Source of the DNA: Nostoc sp. CENA543
GTDB lineage: Bacteria > Cyanobacteriota > Cyanobacteriia > Cyanobacteriales > Nostocaceae
Direction of reading: 5' to 3'
Assembly: GCF_002896875.1 (NCBI RefSeq)
Contig: NZ_CP023278.1
Coordinates: 2,356,001-2,420,000, forward strand
Length of the DNA: 64,000 nucleotides
This document shows positions 43,992 to 54,978 of the stretch, one piece after another. The first letter of the stretch is position 1. Each line of letters starts with the position of its first letter. Both the position numbers and the translations under genes were made by a program. The notes beneath the pieces are model-generated. The model worked only from the letters and a program-made list of their open reading frames with translations. It searched no databases and was not told the DNA's origin.

Positions 43992-46553
43992 TTAACTCTT
44001 CTCTACCTTCGCTACTTCTAACATAGTCTTCAAAACCGAATCAGGATTGAGACTAATCGAATCAATTCCCTGTTCTACCAAAAACTGAGTAAATTCGGGG
44101 TAGTCGCTGGGTGCTTGTCCACAAATCCCGATTTTGCGGTTGTGTTTTTTCGCTGCTTCGATAGCCATTTTGACCATTTGCTTCACAGCCGGACTGCGTT
44201 CATCAAACAGTCGTGCCACTAAAGCCGAATCTCTATCTAATCCTAATGTCAACTGAGTTAAATCATTAGAACCTATAGAGAAACCGTCAAATACCTCAGC
44301 AAACTGTTCCGCCATAATCACGTTACTGGGTAACTCGCACATGACATAAACTTGCAAGTTATTCACGCCTTGTTCAAGTCCATTTTTTGCCATCTCTGCT
44401 AAAACTAACCGTCCCTCTTCGGGAGTGCGACAGAAGGGAATCATCGGAATAACGTTGGTTAAACCCATTTCTTCCCGTACCCGTTTAATGGCTTGACACT
44501 CTAGGGCGAAACCTTCTCTATAACCTTCATCATAATATCTGGCTGCACCCCGCCAACCCAACATCGGGTTTTCTTCTTTCGGTTCAAATTGTCTCCCACC
44601 TTCCAAATTGGCGTACTCATTACTCTTAAAGTCAGACATCCGCACAATCACAGGTTTAGGATAAAACGCAGCCGCAATTCTGCCTATGCCTTGGGCTAAT
44701 TTATCGACAAAATACTGCGGCTTATCTGCATACATAGCCGTAATAGCAGCTATTTTGGCTTTAGCTTGGGCATCTTCTAATTTGTCGTAGTAAATTAACG
44801 CTAAAGGATGAATTTGGATTTGGTTAGCAATAATAAACTCAGTCCGCGCCAAACCTACGCCATCGTTAGGAATTGCAGATAAACTCAAAGCTTCTTGGGG
44901 ATTTCCCACATTCATTAAAATCTGGGTACGAGTACGGGGTAAATTTTCTAAGGCTACCTCTTCCACTTCAAAGGGTAATAAACCTGCGTACACTTTACCC
45001 TCTTCCCCTTCCGCACAAGAAACTGTCACTTCTTGTCCTGTGGTTAAAACCTCCGTCGCATTACCACAACCAACGATCGCCGGCACACCTAATTCCCGTG
45101 CGATAATTGCAGCATGACAAGTCCGTCCCCCAGCATTGGTAATAATTGCGCTGGCGCGTTTCATAATCGGTTCCCAGTCGGGATCTGTTCTCTGGGTAAC
45201 TAACACCTCCCCAGCTTGGAAGCTATCAATTTCTTTCACATCCAAAATCACCCGCACTTTCCCCTGACTAATAGCTTCACCTATTGCCCTACCAGTGGTG
45301 AGTGGGGAGTGGGGAGTGCTGTTAGCGGAAGCGGGGCGTTTAGCCCGTGGAGAGTGCTGAGTGGGGAGTGGAGAGTGCTGAGTGGGGAGTGCTGAGTCAT
45401 TACTTTGTCTCCCCTGTTCCCCATGCCCCATGCCCCATGCCCCATGCCCTAAAAGCCGATAACTCCGCAAAACATTGCCATTTTTCTGCGACTGGACGGT
45501 TTCTGGACGCGCCTGTACGATAAATAGTTGATTAGTAATCCCATCTTTAGCCCATTCAATATCCATCGGTGTGTAAGTTCCGTGGACTTGGGAATAATGT
45601 TCTTCAATTAAACAAGCCCAATCTGCTAGTTGTAAAATCTCTGCATCACTCAAAGCAAATTTATTTCGTTCTACGGTGGATACAGGAATATTTTTCGTCA
45701 AATTTGCGCCTTCATCGTAGACCATTTTTAATTCTTTACTGCCCAATTTTTTATCAATGATGGGGCGAAAGCCGTCTTTTAATGTGGGTTTAAATACATA
45801 ATATTCATCGGGGTTAACTGTTCCTTGAACGACGTTTTCCCCTAAGCCATAAGCAGCAGTAATTAAAGCTGCATCTTTAAAGCCTGTTTCTGTATCAATA
45901 GAAAACATCACCCCAGAGGTTGCTAGGTCAGAACGCACCATTTTCTGCACACCCACCGCCAAAGCAACGCTAAAATGGTCAAATCCTTTGGTGTGACGAT
46001 AGGAAATTGCCCTATCGGTAAAGAGAGACGCAAAACAACGATGGCAAGCTGTTAATACACCTTCAACACCAACCACATTTAAATAGGTTTCTTGCTGTCC
46101 GGCGAAACTCGCATCTGGTAAATCTTCGGCGGTAGCACTAGAACGCACAGCAACATCTGTATTAGGGTTGTACAGTTCACACAGACTTTTGTAAGCATGA
46201 GCGATCGCCTGTCGTAATTCTACCGGAAAAGGTGTATTCATCAGGAGCGATCGCGCCTGTTTTCCTCTAGCTTGTAATTTTTTGACATCTTCTACATCTA
46301 AATCTGCAAATAATGCTCGTAATTTCTCTTCTAAACCCGCCGACTCCATGAAATAACGATAAGCATAAGCAGTAGTCGCAAAGCCTGTGGGTACATTCAC
46401 ACCTTTGGGTGTTAACTGTTGAATCATTTCCCCTAAAGACGCATTCTTCCCACCCACTAAACCAATATCTGCAATTCCCACTTCATCAAACCAGAGAACA
46501 AGCGATTTCTCTTTAGAGAATTGAGCCACAGCCTGATGAGATACTGTAACCAT
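43992..46553 (-). CDS. ppsA: Phosphoenolpyruvate synthase with repeat-derived insert
   Basis: 853-aa PEP synthase (pyruvate + ATP to PEP + AMP + Pi), a gluconeogenic enzyme. N-terminal ATP/pyruvate-binding domain (1-355) with GGKNASLGEMIQ, VAVRSSATAEDLPDASFAGQQET and MDIEWAKDG; phosphohistidine domain with catalytic His480 in GGRTCHAAIIARELG; C-terminal PEP/pyruvate barrel ending GICGQAPSDYPEF. Between the first two domains, residues about 367-420 are low-complexity sequence encoded by dispersed repeat DNA, making the protein ~50 aa longer than usual. The frame stays open, so it is probably functional. ATG with GGAGGT 7 nt upstream. Confidence 0.94.
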   Translation of the reverse strand: MVTVSHQAVAQFSKEKSLVLWFDEVGIADIGLVGGKNASLGEMIQQLTPKGVNVPTGFATTAYAYRYFMESAGLEEKLRALFADLDVEDVKKLQARGKQARSLLMNTPFPVELRQAIAHAYKSLCELYNPNTDVAVRSSATAEDLPDASFAGQQETYLNVVGVEGVLTACHRCFASLFTDRAISYRHTKGFDHFSVALAVGVQKMVRSDLATSGVMFSIDTETGFKDAALITAAYGLGENVVQGTVNPDEYYVFKPTLKDGFRPIIDKKLGSKELKMVYDEGANLTKNIPVSTVERNKFALSDAEILQLADWACLIEEHYSQVHGTYTPMDIEWAKDGITNQLFIVQARPETVQSQKNGNVLRSYRLLGHGAWGMGHGEQGRQSNDSALPTQHSPLPTQHSPRAKRPASANSTPHSPLTTGRAIGEAISQGKVRVILDVKEIDSFQAGEVLVTQRTDPDWEPIMKRASAIITNAGGRTCHAAIIARELGVPAIVGCGNATEVLTTGQEVTVSCAEGEEGKVYAGLLPFEVEEVALENLPRTRTQILMNVGNPQEALSLSAIPNDGVGLARTEFIIANQIQIHPLALIYYDKLEDAQAKAKIAAITAMYADKPQYFVDKLAQGIGRIAAAFYPKPVIVRMSDFKSNEYANLEGGRQFEPKEENPMLGWRGAARYYDEGYREGFALECQAIKRVREEMGLTNVIPMIPFCRTPEEGRLVLAEMAKNGLEQGVNNLQVYVMCELPSNVIMAEQFAEVFDGFSIGSNDLTQLTLGLDRDSALVARLFDERSPAVKQMVKMAIEAAKKHNRKIGICGQAPSDYPEFTQFLVEQGIDSISLNPDSVLKTMLEVAKVEKS
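45294..45455 (-). repeat. Dispersed repeat insertion inside ppsA
   Basis: Plus-strand reading shows GTGGGGAGTG units, the block GCGGAAGCGGGGCGTTTAGC, GAGTGCTGAGTGG units and four CCCCATG units. The same block occurs inverted at about 49087-49118 outside genes. The insert keeps the frame and codes a His/Ser/Pro/Gly-rich linker. Confidence 0.88.
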
Positions 46554-47079
46554 AAAAATTACCTCCCCGATGTTACTCTGGTTGTTGATAATAAGTGTGT
46601 TTTTGACTAATTTTTTGATTTGTCAATTCCCAGCCCAATAGACACGCAATATCGTGTTTTCTATCTTGCTTGATTGCTTAATCTTTCCTTTGGGATCACG
46701 ATAACAAAAAAAAATCGATTTTGGTTTTGCTTTTAAAACAATTCATCTTTGTCAGCAATTTATCTCCAAAGATAGAGGTTTGTTTTAATATTTTGTAACA
46801 TGGTCAGCTATTTGAAATTATCCAGAATAAAATTGATCCCCGACTATTTTACGTAGCCAGTATAAATTTCACTATAGTCTGGGGAGAGCGATCGCTTTCC
46901 ACAATTACATATTTATGTAAATTAAAATACCCGACATTGACGAGAATGGTATTTTGTTGAGCAAGCTAAAAATCAACAGTATGAATATTTAATGGGGGAT
47001 TGGGGACGAAAAAGGGCAAAAGGTAAAAGATGATTTTTTACCTTTTACCTTTTGCCTTTTACCTTTTGCCTTTCTTCCC
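46554..47079. other. Intergenic region upstream of ppsA with AAAAGG/CCTTTT hairpin
   Basis: The ppsA-proximal half is AT-rich and should contain its promoter; none could be fixed. At about 47009-47072, AAAAGGGCAAAAGGTAAAA and TTTTACCTTTTGCCTTTT form a long A/T-rich hairpin made of TTTTACC/TTTTGCC heptamers, which probably also terminates ftsH. Confidence 0.6.
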
Positions 47080-49017
47080 CTACACCAACAATGTTTGCAG
47101 CAAGGGTTTATCTGGTGATAACTTACCTGTTCGCAACCATTCTGAGAGTTCGTCTGGTGTTTTCACTTGTTTGAGACGTTCCCGCAGTGCTGTACCTTCG
47201 AGAATTTCTTTTTGCAATAGTTCCTGGGCTGTTTCTTCTAACAACTCACGGTTATGTTGCAAAATACTCAAGGCGATGTGGTGAGCATTATCCACGATTT
47301 GCTTAACTTCGCGGTCAATTTCCTCAGCCACCTTCGGACTAATGGAACGTCGGGGATTACCGTAACCTTCGAGGAATTGTTGTTGAATCTTTTCAAATGC
47401 TACTGGCCCTAATTGGTCACTCATTCCATATAAAGTGACATAGCGTTCTGCTAAGTCAGTGGCTTTTTGAATGTCATCACTCGCGCCGGTGGAAACCTTA
47501 CCAAAGACAACTTCTTCGGCGGAACGTCCACCCAACAGGGTAGCAATCCGACCGCGAATTTCATCTTCAATCATTAAAAAGCGGTCTTCTTCGGGCATTT
47601 GAATTGTATAACCCAATGCACCCACACCACGGGGAACTACAGAAATTTTCTCAACTCTGCCAGCCCCAGGCATCAAAGCCCCAATGATGGCATGACCAAC
47701 TTCGTGATAGGCGACGGTTTTCTTTTCAGTCTCATTTAACACACGGGAGCGTTTTTCTAAACCAGCCACCACCCGTTCAATCGCTTCATTGAAATCAGCC
47801 ATCACAACAGCCGGGCGATTTTGTCTAGCAGCTAACAGTGCAGCCTCATTAACGAGGTTGGCTAAATCTGCACCAGCAAAACCTGGTGTTTTAATGGCGA
47901 TCGCTCCCAATTCTACATCATCAGCTAGTTTGACGTTTCTGGCGTGGACTTTGAGAATCGCTTCTCGACCAATTTTATCAGGACGGTCTACCACAACTTG
48001 ACGGTCGAAGCGACCAGGACGGCGCAAAGCGGGGTCAAGAACTTCGGGACGGTTAGTAGCAGCGATGATAATCACACCGGTATTAGCGTCAAAGCCATCC
48101 ATTTCTGTGAGTAGCTGGTTGAGGGTTTGTTCCCGTTCATCGTTACCACCAACAAAGCCACCAGCACCACCGCGAGATTTACCCAGTGCGTCTAACTCAT
48201 CGATGAAGACAATACAGGGGGCTTGTTTTTTAGCTTGTTCAAACAAGTCACGCACCCGCGCCGCACCCACACCGACGAATAACTCAATAAATTCCGAACC
48301 AGAGATACTAAAGAATGGTACACCAGCTTCCCCAGCGATCGCTTTTGCCAGTAATGTCTTACCAGTTCCCGGTGGCCCTACTAACAGCACACCTTTGGGG
48401 ATTTTCGCGCCTAATTGGGTGTATTTACCTGCATTCTTCAAGAAATCCACAATTTCTTCTAATTCGGCTTTAGCTTCGTCTACCCCAGCCACATCGGGGA
48501 ATTTTACGCCGGTGCTACCTTCAGAGTAAATGCGTGCTTTACTTTTACCTACAGTCAATGCAGCCGGGCCGCCACCTTGACGATTAATTAAAAAGCCCCA
48601 AATACCGAAGAAAATTAACGGGGGTGCTACCCAACTAAGTAAAGTCCCAATCCAACCATTTTGATTTGGTGGAGGTGCAGCAAACTCAACGTTATTCTCA
48701 CGGAGAATTTTCGGTAAATCCAAGTCAATAGCTACTGGTGTGGTGAGAAATACCTGTTGAGTGGCTTGACCTTCAGAAGTTTGGGTTTTGAGAGAATATT
48801 CAATGCGATCGCCGCCTACAATGGCTTTATCTACATTCCCTGCTTGGACTTGAGCAATAAAATCACTATAGGGGACTTGTGGCAATCGCGGGCCGAAAAA
48901 GCTAGGAACAATGAAATTTAGCAGTAACAATAAAGTCAGCAAAATCAGAAAGCTACCACCAAATTGCCGTAACCTCGGCGGTTTGATTTTTTTATTATTA
49001 TCAGTTTCTACAGGCAT
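47080..49017 (-). CDS. ftsH: ATP-dependent zinc metalloprotease FtsH
   Basis: 645-aa membrane-bound AAA+ protease. TM1 about 21-40, lumenal/periplasmic domain, TM2 about 120-140; AAA module with Walker A GPPGTGKT, Walker [13 protein letters not shown] with [11 protein letters not shown]41 peptidase with zinc motif HEVGH. In cyanobacteria FtsH hexamers degrade photodamaged D1 and other membrane proteins, and there are usually four paralogues; which one this is was not determined. ATG at 49017 with GAGGTG upstream. C-terminus extends past the protease helices ([10 protein letters not shown]). Confidence 0.96.
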   Translation of the reverse strand: MPVETDNNKKIKPPRLRQFGGSFLILLTLLLLLNFIVPSFFGPRLPQVPYSDFIAQVQAGNVDKAIVGGDRIEYSLKTQTSEGQATQQVFLTTPVAIDLDLPKILRENNVEFAAPPPNQNGWIGTLLSWVAPPLIFFGIWGFLINRQGGGPAALTVGKSKARIYSEGSTGVKFPDVAGVDEAKAELEEIVDFLKNAGKYTQLGAKIPKGVLLVGPPGTGKTLLAKAIAGEAGVPFFSISGSEFIELFVGVGAARVRDLFEQAKKQAPCIVFIDELDALGKSRGGAGGFVGGNDEREQTLNQLLTEMDGFDANTGVIIIAATNRPEVLDPALRRPGRFDRQVVVDRPDKIGREAILKVHARNVKLADDVELGAIAIKTPGFAGADLANLVNEAALLAARQNRPAVVMADFNEAIERVVAGLEKRSRVLNETEKKTVAYHEVGHAIIGALMPGAGRVEKISVVPRGVGALGYTIQMPEEDRFLMIEDEIRGRIATLLGGRSAEEVVFGKVSTGASDDIQKATDLAERYVTLYGMSDQLGPVAFEKIQQQFLEGYGNPRRSISPKVAEEIDREVKQIVDNAHHIALSILQHNRELLEETAQELLQKEILEGTALRERLKQVKTPDELSEWLRTGKLSPDKPLLQTLLV

Positions 49018-49261
49018 TCTTTATCACCTCAAATGGAATTAGTCAATAGTCAATAGTCAATAGTCATTACTCCTTACTTATTACTCAGCACGGGCTAAAC
49101 GCCCCGCTTCCGCTAACAGCACTCACTACTTAATGCCCCACCAAATTAAGACAAAATGTGAATTGTAAAGGTTTGTGTAGTTATAGGTCTATTCTAAAGA
49201 CTAGATCATGCACTCTGAGTGAGTAGATACCCTACTGAAAAATGTGAATTGCCGTACTTCT
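49018..49261. repeat. Heptamers and the ppsA-type repeat block upstream of ftsH
   Basis: GTCAATA units at about 49037-49062, then CACGGGCTAAACGCCCCGCT (49088-49107) and CGCTAACAGCACTCAC, the inverse of the block inserted in ppsA. It lies in the divergent promoter region of ftsH and the 63-aa gene. Confidence 0.8.
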
Positions 49262-49453
49262 ATGGAAAATCAGTTAAGTTTTATTGTGAAGTTGCTCTTA
49301 GCCTCAGCATTACTATCGGCGTTAATTAAGTACGTGGCTCCCTATTTTCCCCTTCCTGCCACCGATACAACTGCTTTAGTTACTGTTTTGTTACCTACTT
49401 TGATTATGGCGATCGCACTGGCCTGGCGATTCCAAGCACAAAAACAAACTTAA
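49262..49453 (+). CDS. Small two-helix membrane protein
   Basis: 63 aa from ATG 49262 (an in-frame GTG at 49244 would add six residues). Two transmembrane helices are evident: about 8-26 (IVKLLLASALLSALIKYVA) and about 35-55 (LVTVLLPTLIMAIALAWRF), with a short Pro-rich loop and a Gln/Lys tail. Divergent from ftsH and ~90 bp before the AI-2E-type permease gene. Function unknown; small proteins of this form are common in cyanobacterial membranes. Confidence 0.65.
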   Translation: MENQLSFIVKLLLASALLSALIKYVAPYFPLPATDTTALVTVLLPTLIMAIALAWRFQAQKQT

Positions 49454-49543
49454 CTAAAAACCTCTAGGCGAGAACGGTAAAAATCAGCTAACCTACTGGA
49501 ACTGCAAGGAATTTGCATCACGCCAAAAGCTGGGAGTCAACCT

Positions 49544-50683
49544 GTGAACCTTGGTCAATGGATAGGCTTAATCGCCATAGTTCTTTCTTTATATATATTG
49601 TGGCAAATTCGGGAAGTGTTGCTGCTGATGTTTGCCGCAGTGGTTTTAGCCACTACCTTAAATCGGCTAGCTAGGCGGTTACAACAAACCGGTCTCAAGC
49701 GAGGACTATCGGTGTTTCTCTCGGTAGTGATATTCTTTGCTGTTGTCATCGGTTTTTTCTGGTTGATCGTCCCACCTTTTGCCCAGCAGTTTCAGGAAGT
49801 AACCTATCGTGTACCTCAAGGGGTGAACCGTTTTAATACTTGGATGAATGAATTAAGACCCCTTGTCCCGCCACAATTAATTCCTTTCATCCCAGATATC
49901 AACAGTTTAATTCAACAAGCACAGCCTTTTGTGAATCGAGTTTTAGGCAGTTCTTTTGCTGTTGTTTCTGTTTCCTTTGGTGCGCTTTTAAATGTGCTGT
50001 TAGTCTTAGTGTTAACGGGAATGTTATTAGTTGACCCCTTGGCTTATCGCAGGGTATTTGTGAGACTGTTTCCCTCATTTTATCGCCGCCGAGTCGAAGG
50101 GATTTTAGACAAGTGTGAACTCTCCTTAGAAGGATGGGTGACAGGCGCACTCATCGCTATGGGCGTAGTAGGATTGATGAGTGTAGTTGGCTTATCAATT
50201 TTAAAAGTAAAAGCCGCATTAGCTTTAGGAGTTTTAGCCGGATTTTTAAATTTAATTCCTAATCTCGGCCCCACAATGAGCGTAGTTCCAGCAATGGCGA
50301 TCGCGCTTTTAGATAATCCGTGGAAAGCCGTTGCTGTTTTGGGTTTATATTTTGTTATTCAACAGGCAGAAAGTAATTTCATTACACCTTATGTAATGGC
50401 ACAACAAGTGTCTTTACTACCAGCAGTCACCTTAATTTCCCAATTATTTTTCGTGACTTTCTTCGGCTTTTTAGGGTTATTTTTAGCTTTACCTTTAACA
50501 GTTGTCTTCAAAATTTGGGTGCAAGAAGTATTAATTAAAGATGTATTAGATGAATGGGGAAATAATCATGAGCAAGAAACTGAGTTAGTCATAGTTTCTC
50601 AACCCCCTGAAGATAAAGAAAAATGGTCAGAGGAAAAACCAGTTAATCATCTAAGTGATGATGCTGTATCTCCAGAAGATTAG
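49544..50683 (+). CDS. AI-2E family transporter (TqsA/PerM-like permease)
   Basis: 379-aa polytopic protein with around seven to eight helices. The AI-2E family conserved end is present: GVLAGFLNLIPNLGPTMSVVPA followed by NFITPYVMAQQVSLLPAVTLISQL and LGLFLALPLTV. Family members export autoinducer-2 or other small molecules, or act as Na+/H+ antiporters, so the substrate is open. Start codon GTG at 49544. C-terminal ~40 residues are acidic and likely cytoplasmic. Single gene. Confidence 0.9.
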   Translation: MNLGQWIGLIAIVLSLYILWQIREVLLLMFAAVVLATTLNRLARRLQQTGLKRGLSVFLSVVIFFAVVIGFFWLIVPPFAQQFQEVTYRVPQGVNRFNTWMNELRPLVPPQLIPFIPDINSLIQQAQPFVNRVLGSSFAVVSVSFGALLNVLLVLVLTGMLLVDPLAYRRVFVRLFPSFYRRRVEGILDKCELSLEGWVTGALIAMGVVGLMSVVGLSILKVKAALALGVLAGFLNLIPNLGPTMSVVPAMAIALLDNPWKAVAVLGLYFVIQQAESNFITPYVMAQQVSLLPAVTLISQLFFVTFFGFLGLFLALPLTVVFKIWVQEVLIKDVLDEWGNNHEQETELVIVSQPPEDKEKWSEEKPVNHLSDDAVSPED

Positions 50684-50739
50684 ATATAGCGATCGCAGTT
50701 AATTTTATCAGCCGTGACTTTGTTAAACTAAAAGCAAAG

Positions 50740-51390
50740 ATGAGATCACCGCAGATGGTTTCTAGCCTTGGCATTACTGACACAATTAAAAGCTTGAGCG
50801 ATTTACAAAAACGCTGTAACTTACATCAAGCCGATAGCGATCGCTTCTTTAATGAATGGGTTGATAATTTACCTGAACTGAATCAACAAGAACAAGCTGG
50901 TATTGCACGCATCAAGCAACGTTATGACTACCATCGCGTTGACGGTTTGTTATTAGAAGGTACAATTAATCTTTTAGTAGTGTCGCCACTGTTAGAATTA
51001 GCAGGTTTTCTTGATCCGCCTTACCGAATTCGCTCACCCTACGGAATAGAATTGGCACTGGAAGAGCCGGAAACCATAATTCGCGGTTTTATCGACACAC
51101 TGGTTGTGCAAGAAAAGCTTTGGATTTTAGTTGTCGAATCGAAACGTACAAGTATTCCAGTTTTGGCAGCGTTACCCCAATTATTAGCTTATATGCTCAC
51201 CAACCCAGTGAGCGATCGCCCAGTTTTTGGTATGGCCACCAACGGCGATGAATTTGTATTTCTCAAACTCAGTTTTGATAACACACCGTTGTACGATGTT
51301 TCTCGCACATTTTCGCTATTTCCCCGAAGACATGAATTAGGGGAAGTGCTGCGAATTTTAAAAAGATTGGGAGATGCTGTACTGACTTAA
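50740..51390 (+). CDS. Orphan HsdR-N-like nuclease-domain protein
   Basis: 216-aa protein resembling the N-terminal nuclease domain of type I restriction enzyme R subunits. The PD-(D/E)xK core is visible as GFIDTLVV (Asp) followed by LWILVVESKR (Glu-x-Lys), then ALPQLLAYML and GMATNGDEFVFLKL. It lacks the helicase domains of a real HsdR, and no hsdM or hsdS gene is nearby, so it is not a classical restriction system. Such short proteins are frequent in Nostoc-type genomes; role unknown. ATG at 50740; an ATG five codons later is possible. Confidence 0.78.
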   Translation: MRSPQMVSSLGITDTIKSLSDLQKRCNLHQADSDRFFNEWVDNLPELNQQEQAGIARIKQRYDYHRVDGLLLEGTINLLVVSPLLELAGFLDPPYRIRSPYGIELALEEPETIIRGFIDTLVVQEKLWILVVESKRTSIPVLAALPQLLAYMLTNPVSDRPVFGMATNGDEFVFLKLSFDNTPLYDVSRTFSLFPRRHELGEVLRILKRLGDAVLT

Positions 51391-51563
51391 TAGAGCTACA
51401 AATTTCATCATAATTGGGGATAATCTTGTACTGAACTATAGCAACAAGCGATCGCCATTGACTGACCATAATATATACAACAATCAAATCAGATTAAATG
51501 AGCCATTTTTTAACGATGGGCTGATGCTTTACTATAGGCGATCGCTTTTCGTCTCAGAAAAAA

Positions 51564-51797
51564 CTATGCAGCTTTGTCTTCTTGATTCAAAATTTGCAAC
51601 CAGTCAATCAGCCGTTGACGTTGCACTTCATTTACTTTAATACTTGCCGAACGCAGCGCAGCCCTGGGGAAGATTGCCCGTAAATCAGCCACCATTTCTA
51701 GGGTTTGACAAGCGTCCAAACATTCGACAATATAATCAATCGATTCCAGGGTAAGCCATTCTCTTGTCGCTTCCTCCTCGCAAATGTGGTACTTCAT
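51564..51797 (-). CDS. Small acidic protein of unknown function
   Basis: 77 aa from ATG 51797 (an ATG 33 bp upstream is also in frame). Starts MKYHICEEEATREWLTLES, then helical sequence with three Cys residues (about 7, 28 and 32) and ends WLQILNQEDKAA. No signal peptide or transmembrane helix, no recognised family. It is flanked by short HIP1-containing spacers and may be a single-gene unit. Confidence 0.55.
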   Translation of the reverse strand: MKYHICEEEATREWLTLESIDYIVECLDACQTLEMVADLRAIFPRAALRSASIKVNEVQRQRLIDWLQILNQEDKAA

Positions 51798-52048
51798 AGT
51801 TTTCTCTTTGCACTTAGCGATCGCTATCAAGTCGGCGGTTACACCATCACTTCATCATTCTAAAACAACAAAGCATTTTGTGTAAATTAATACAATAAAA
51901 AATCCTCACTTGAATAGATTAAGCTGTTATTTGGGGCTTCCAGAAAATAAATTATCCAATTTCCGAGAGAGAATATTTTGATTTTCCCCCTGCTCCCTGC
52001 CCCCCTGCTCACCACAGCGATTGTATATTTTTTTAGTTGGAAGTCCCT

Positions 52049-52507
52049 TTAATGTCTGCCTTTCTTCTCAAAATATTGTTGATGTTCTTCACTTGCTAAG
52101 TAGTATTGACCAGCAGACTTAATCTCTGTCACAATATCACGGTCAAACTTGCCTGACATCTGAAGCTTGGTTTTTGACTCCTGCGCCGTTGCTGCTTGCT
52201 GGGCATTGTGAAAAAATATTACAGACCTGTACTGTTCTCCTTTATCCGGCCCCTGACGGTTTAGTGTGGTTGGGTCATGAATATCCCAAAATACCGCTAA
52301 CAATTCTTCATAACTCACAACAGATGGGTCATATTCTACCTGCACTACCTCTGCATGGCCTGTTATTCTCGATAACACATCCAGGTAAGAAGGGTTGTGA
52401 AAATGCCCTCCCATGTAGCCAACTGAGGTTGATACTACTCCTTTTACCTTCCGAAATGCTGCTTCCACACCCCAAAAGCAGCCAGCCCCAAAAGTTGCTT
52501 TCTCCAT
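52049..52507 (-). CDS. msrA: Peptide-methionine (S)-S-oxide reductase MsrA
   Basis: 152-aa MsrA, repairing the S form of oxidised methionine with thioredoxin. The catalytic motif GCFWG is at 9-13 (Cys10), followed by GYMGGHFHNPSYLDVLS, VEYDP and YRSVIFFHNAQQ. Only this N-terminal catalytic Cys is obvious; there is no resolving Cys at the C-terminus, unlike three-Cys forms, and the protein is at the short end of the family. ATG at 52507. Divergent from the pirin gene by ~80 bp. Confidence 0.94.
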   Translation of the reverse strand: MEKATFGAGCFWGVEAAFRKVKGVVSTSVGYMGGHFHNPSYLDVLSRITGHAEVVQVEYDPSVVSYEELLAVFWDIHDPTTLNRQGPDKGEQYRSVIFFHNAQQAATAQESKTKLQMSGKFDRDIVTEIKSAGQYYLASEEHQQYFEKKGRH

Positions 52508-52588
52508 GATTGTTCTGCACGGTTAGCTTTTTGTCAGGTTGATCTACTTATAATTATTCCAGCATTTAACAATTACCCCCCATTACTC

Positions 52589-53473
52589 ATGGCAATAGTT
52601 CAACTGATTGAACCTGAAGTTAAAGATTTGGGTGGGTTTATTGCCCGCCGCAGTTTGCCATATCCTCATCGTCAAACGGTTGGGCCGTTTATATTCTTTG
52701 ATCATCTCGGCCCGTCTGTTTTGCCACCCAACAAAGGTATCGATGTCAGGCCACATCCTCATATTAATCTGGCAACATTAACTTACTTGTTTGATGGTGC
52801 TTTAATGCACCGTGATAGTTTAGGTACTGTACAAGAAATTCAACCTGGTGCTGTGAACTGGATGACGGCAGGAAAGGGGATTGTACACTCAGAACGCTCA
52901 CCCAACATTGACCGACACAACGAAGCCATGATTCATGGCATTCAAACCTGGGTTGCTCTGCCTGTTGAACATGAAGAAACAGATCCTTGGTTCATCCACT
53001 ATAAGGCTGACATCCTTCCCACTTGGGAAGCAAATGGGGCTGTCATCAAACTCATTGCCGGACAAGCACATGGTTATACTTCACCTGTGAAAGTTTTTTC
53101 ACCCATCCTCTATTTAGATGTAATGCTCTCTAGCAATGCTCACTTTACTATTCCTACTGATTATTCAGAAAGAGCAGTATACAGCGTGACAGAGGGATTG
53201 AGCATTAATGATGAACCCTTAGAGCCATATCGCCTTGCCATCTTAGAGCCAGGTCATCAAGTCAAGGTTTCTGCTGCTGATACTGCTCGGTGTATTGTGA
53301 TTGGCGGTGAGCCGTTGGGCAAACGCTACAAATGGTGGAATTTTGTCTCTAGCCGACCAGAGCGAATAGAGCAAGCTAAAGCTGATTGGCGGGACGGCCG
53401 CTTTGCTAGTGTGCCAGATGAAACAGAGTTCATTCCACTGCCTGAAGTGGTGACAGAGGCTAATCCTTTATAG
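52589..53473 (+). CDS. Pirin family protein
   Basis: 294-aa bicupin of the pirin family. The N-terminal cupin has the metal-binding pattern: HPHINLATLTYLFDGALMHRDSLG gives His, His and, after EIQPGAVNWMTAGKGIVHSE, the remaining His and Glu ligands. C-terminal cupin ends with CIVIGGEPLGKRYKWWNFVSSRPERIEQAK, the typical pirin tail. Some pirins are quercetin dioxygenases, others redox-sensing cofactors; role here unknown. ATG at 52589. Confidence 0.93.
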   Translation: MAIVQLIEPEVKDLGGFIARRSLPYPHRQTVGPFIFFDHLGPSVLPPNKGIDVRPHPHINLATLTYLFDGALMHRDSLGTVQEIQPGAVNWMTAGKGIVHSERSPNIDRHNEAMIHGIQTWVALPVEHEETDPWFIHYKADILPTWEANGAVIKLIAGQAHGYTSPVKVFSPILYLDVMLSSNAHFTIPTDYSERAVYSVTEGLSINDEPLEPYRLAILEPGHQVKVSAADTARCIVIGGEPLGKRYKWWNFVSSRPERIEQAKADWRDGRFASVPDETEFIPLPEVVTEANPL

Positions 53474-53571
53474 GAGGGCGATGGCGTACCCGCACACCAG
53501 AAGGTCGCACTCATCTGACCTTGAATAAGTAAAACTAATCAAAAGTATTGTGTTTATAAAATTCTGAGGAC

Positions 53572-53601
53572 TTGATAAAGTTTTGTAAAGCAGTGTAAAT
53601 T
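53572..53601 (+). promoter_or_regulatory. Predicted psbA promoter
   Basis: TTGATA (53572-53577) and TAAATT (53596-53601) are spaced by 18 bp, about 65 bp upstream of the psbA ATG, a position consistent with the short leaders of cyanobacterial psbA genes. TATACT immediately after is an alternative -10 box. Confidence 0.4.
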
Positions 53602-53608
53602 ATACTCA

Positions 53609-53630
53609 CAGGCGAAAACAAAACCGCCTG
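53609..53630 (+). promoter_or_regulatory. psbA 5' leader hairpin
   Basis: CAGGCG (53609-53614) and CGCCTG (53625-53630) form a 6-bp hairpin with an A-rich loop in the psbA leader, 34 nt before the ATG. Possible mRNA stability or translation control element. Confidence 0.45.
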
Positions 53631-53631
53631 A

Positions 53632-54747
<1,116 letters not shown>

Positions 54748-54769
54748 TTCTGACAACTGAATAAAAATT

Positions 54770-54799
54770 AAAGCACTCTCCTTTCGGGGGGTGCTTTTT
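54770..54799 (+). terminator. Intrinsic terminator of psbA
   Basis: AAAGCACTCTCC-TTTC-GGGGGGTGCTTT forms a 12-bp stem (two G-U pairs) with a tetraloop and ends in TTTTT, 22 nt after the psbA stop. Confidence 0.9.
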
Positions 54800-54978
54800 G
54801 GTATTTACAATAAATTATTGAGCTAATTTTTCTTGCTTGAATAATGAGCGAGATGGGTAAAGCGATCGCTCCCATGATTTCGTTGCTTGGGATAGGGCGA
54901 TCGCTGTTATTTTCAACATATCTCAGTCAGTGCAGAAATATCACCCTAGAATGAGGATGTCAAACCGCTACGTGAACA

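Noticed and set aside
43992-46553. ppsA as a pseudogene disrupted by repeats
   Set aside because: The frame is open through the insert and all catalytic motifs, including His480, remain in order.
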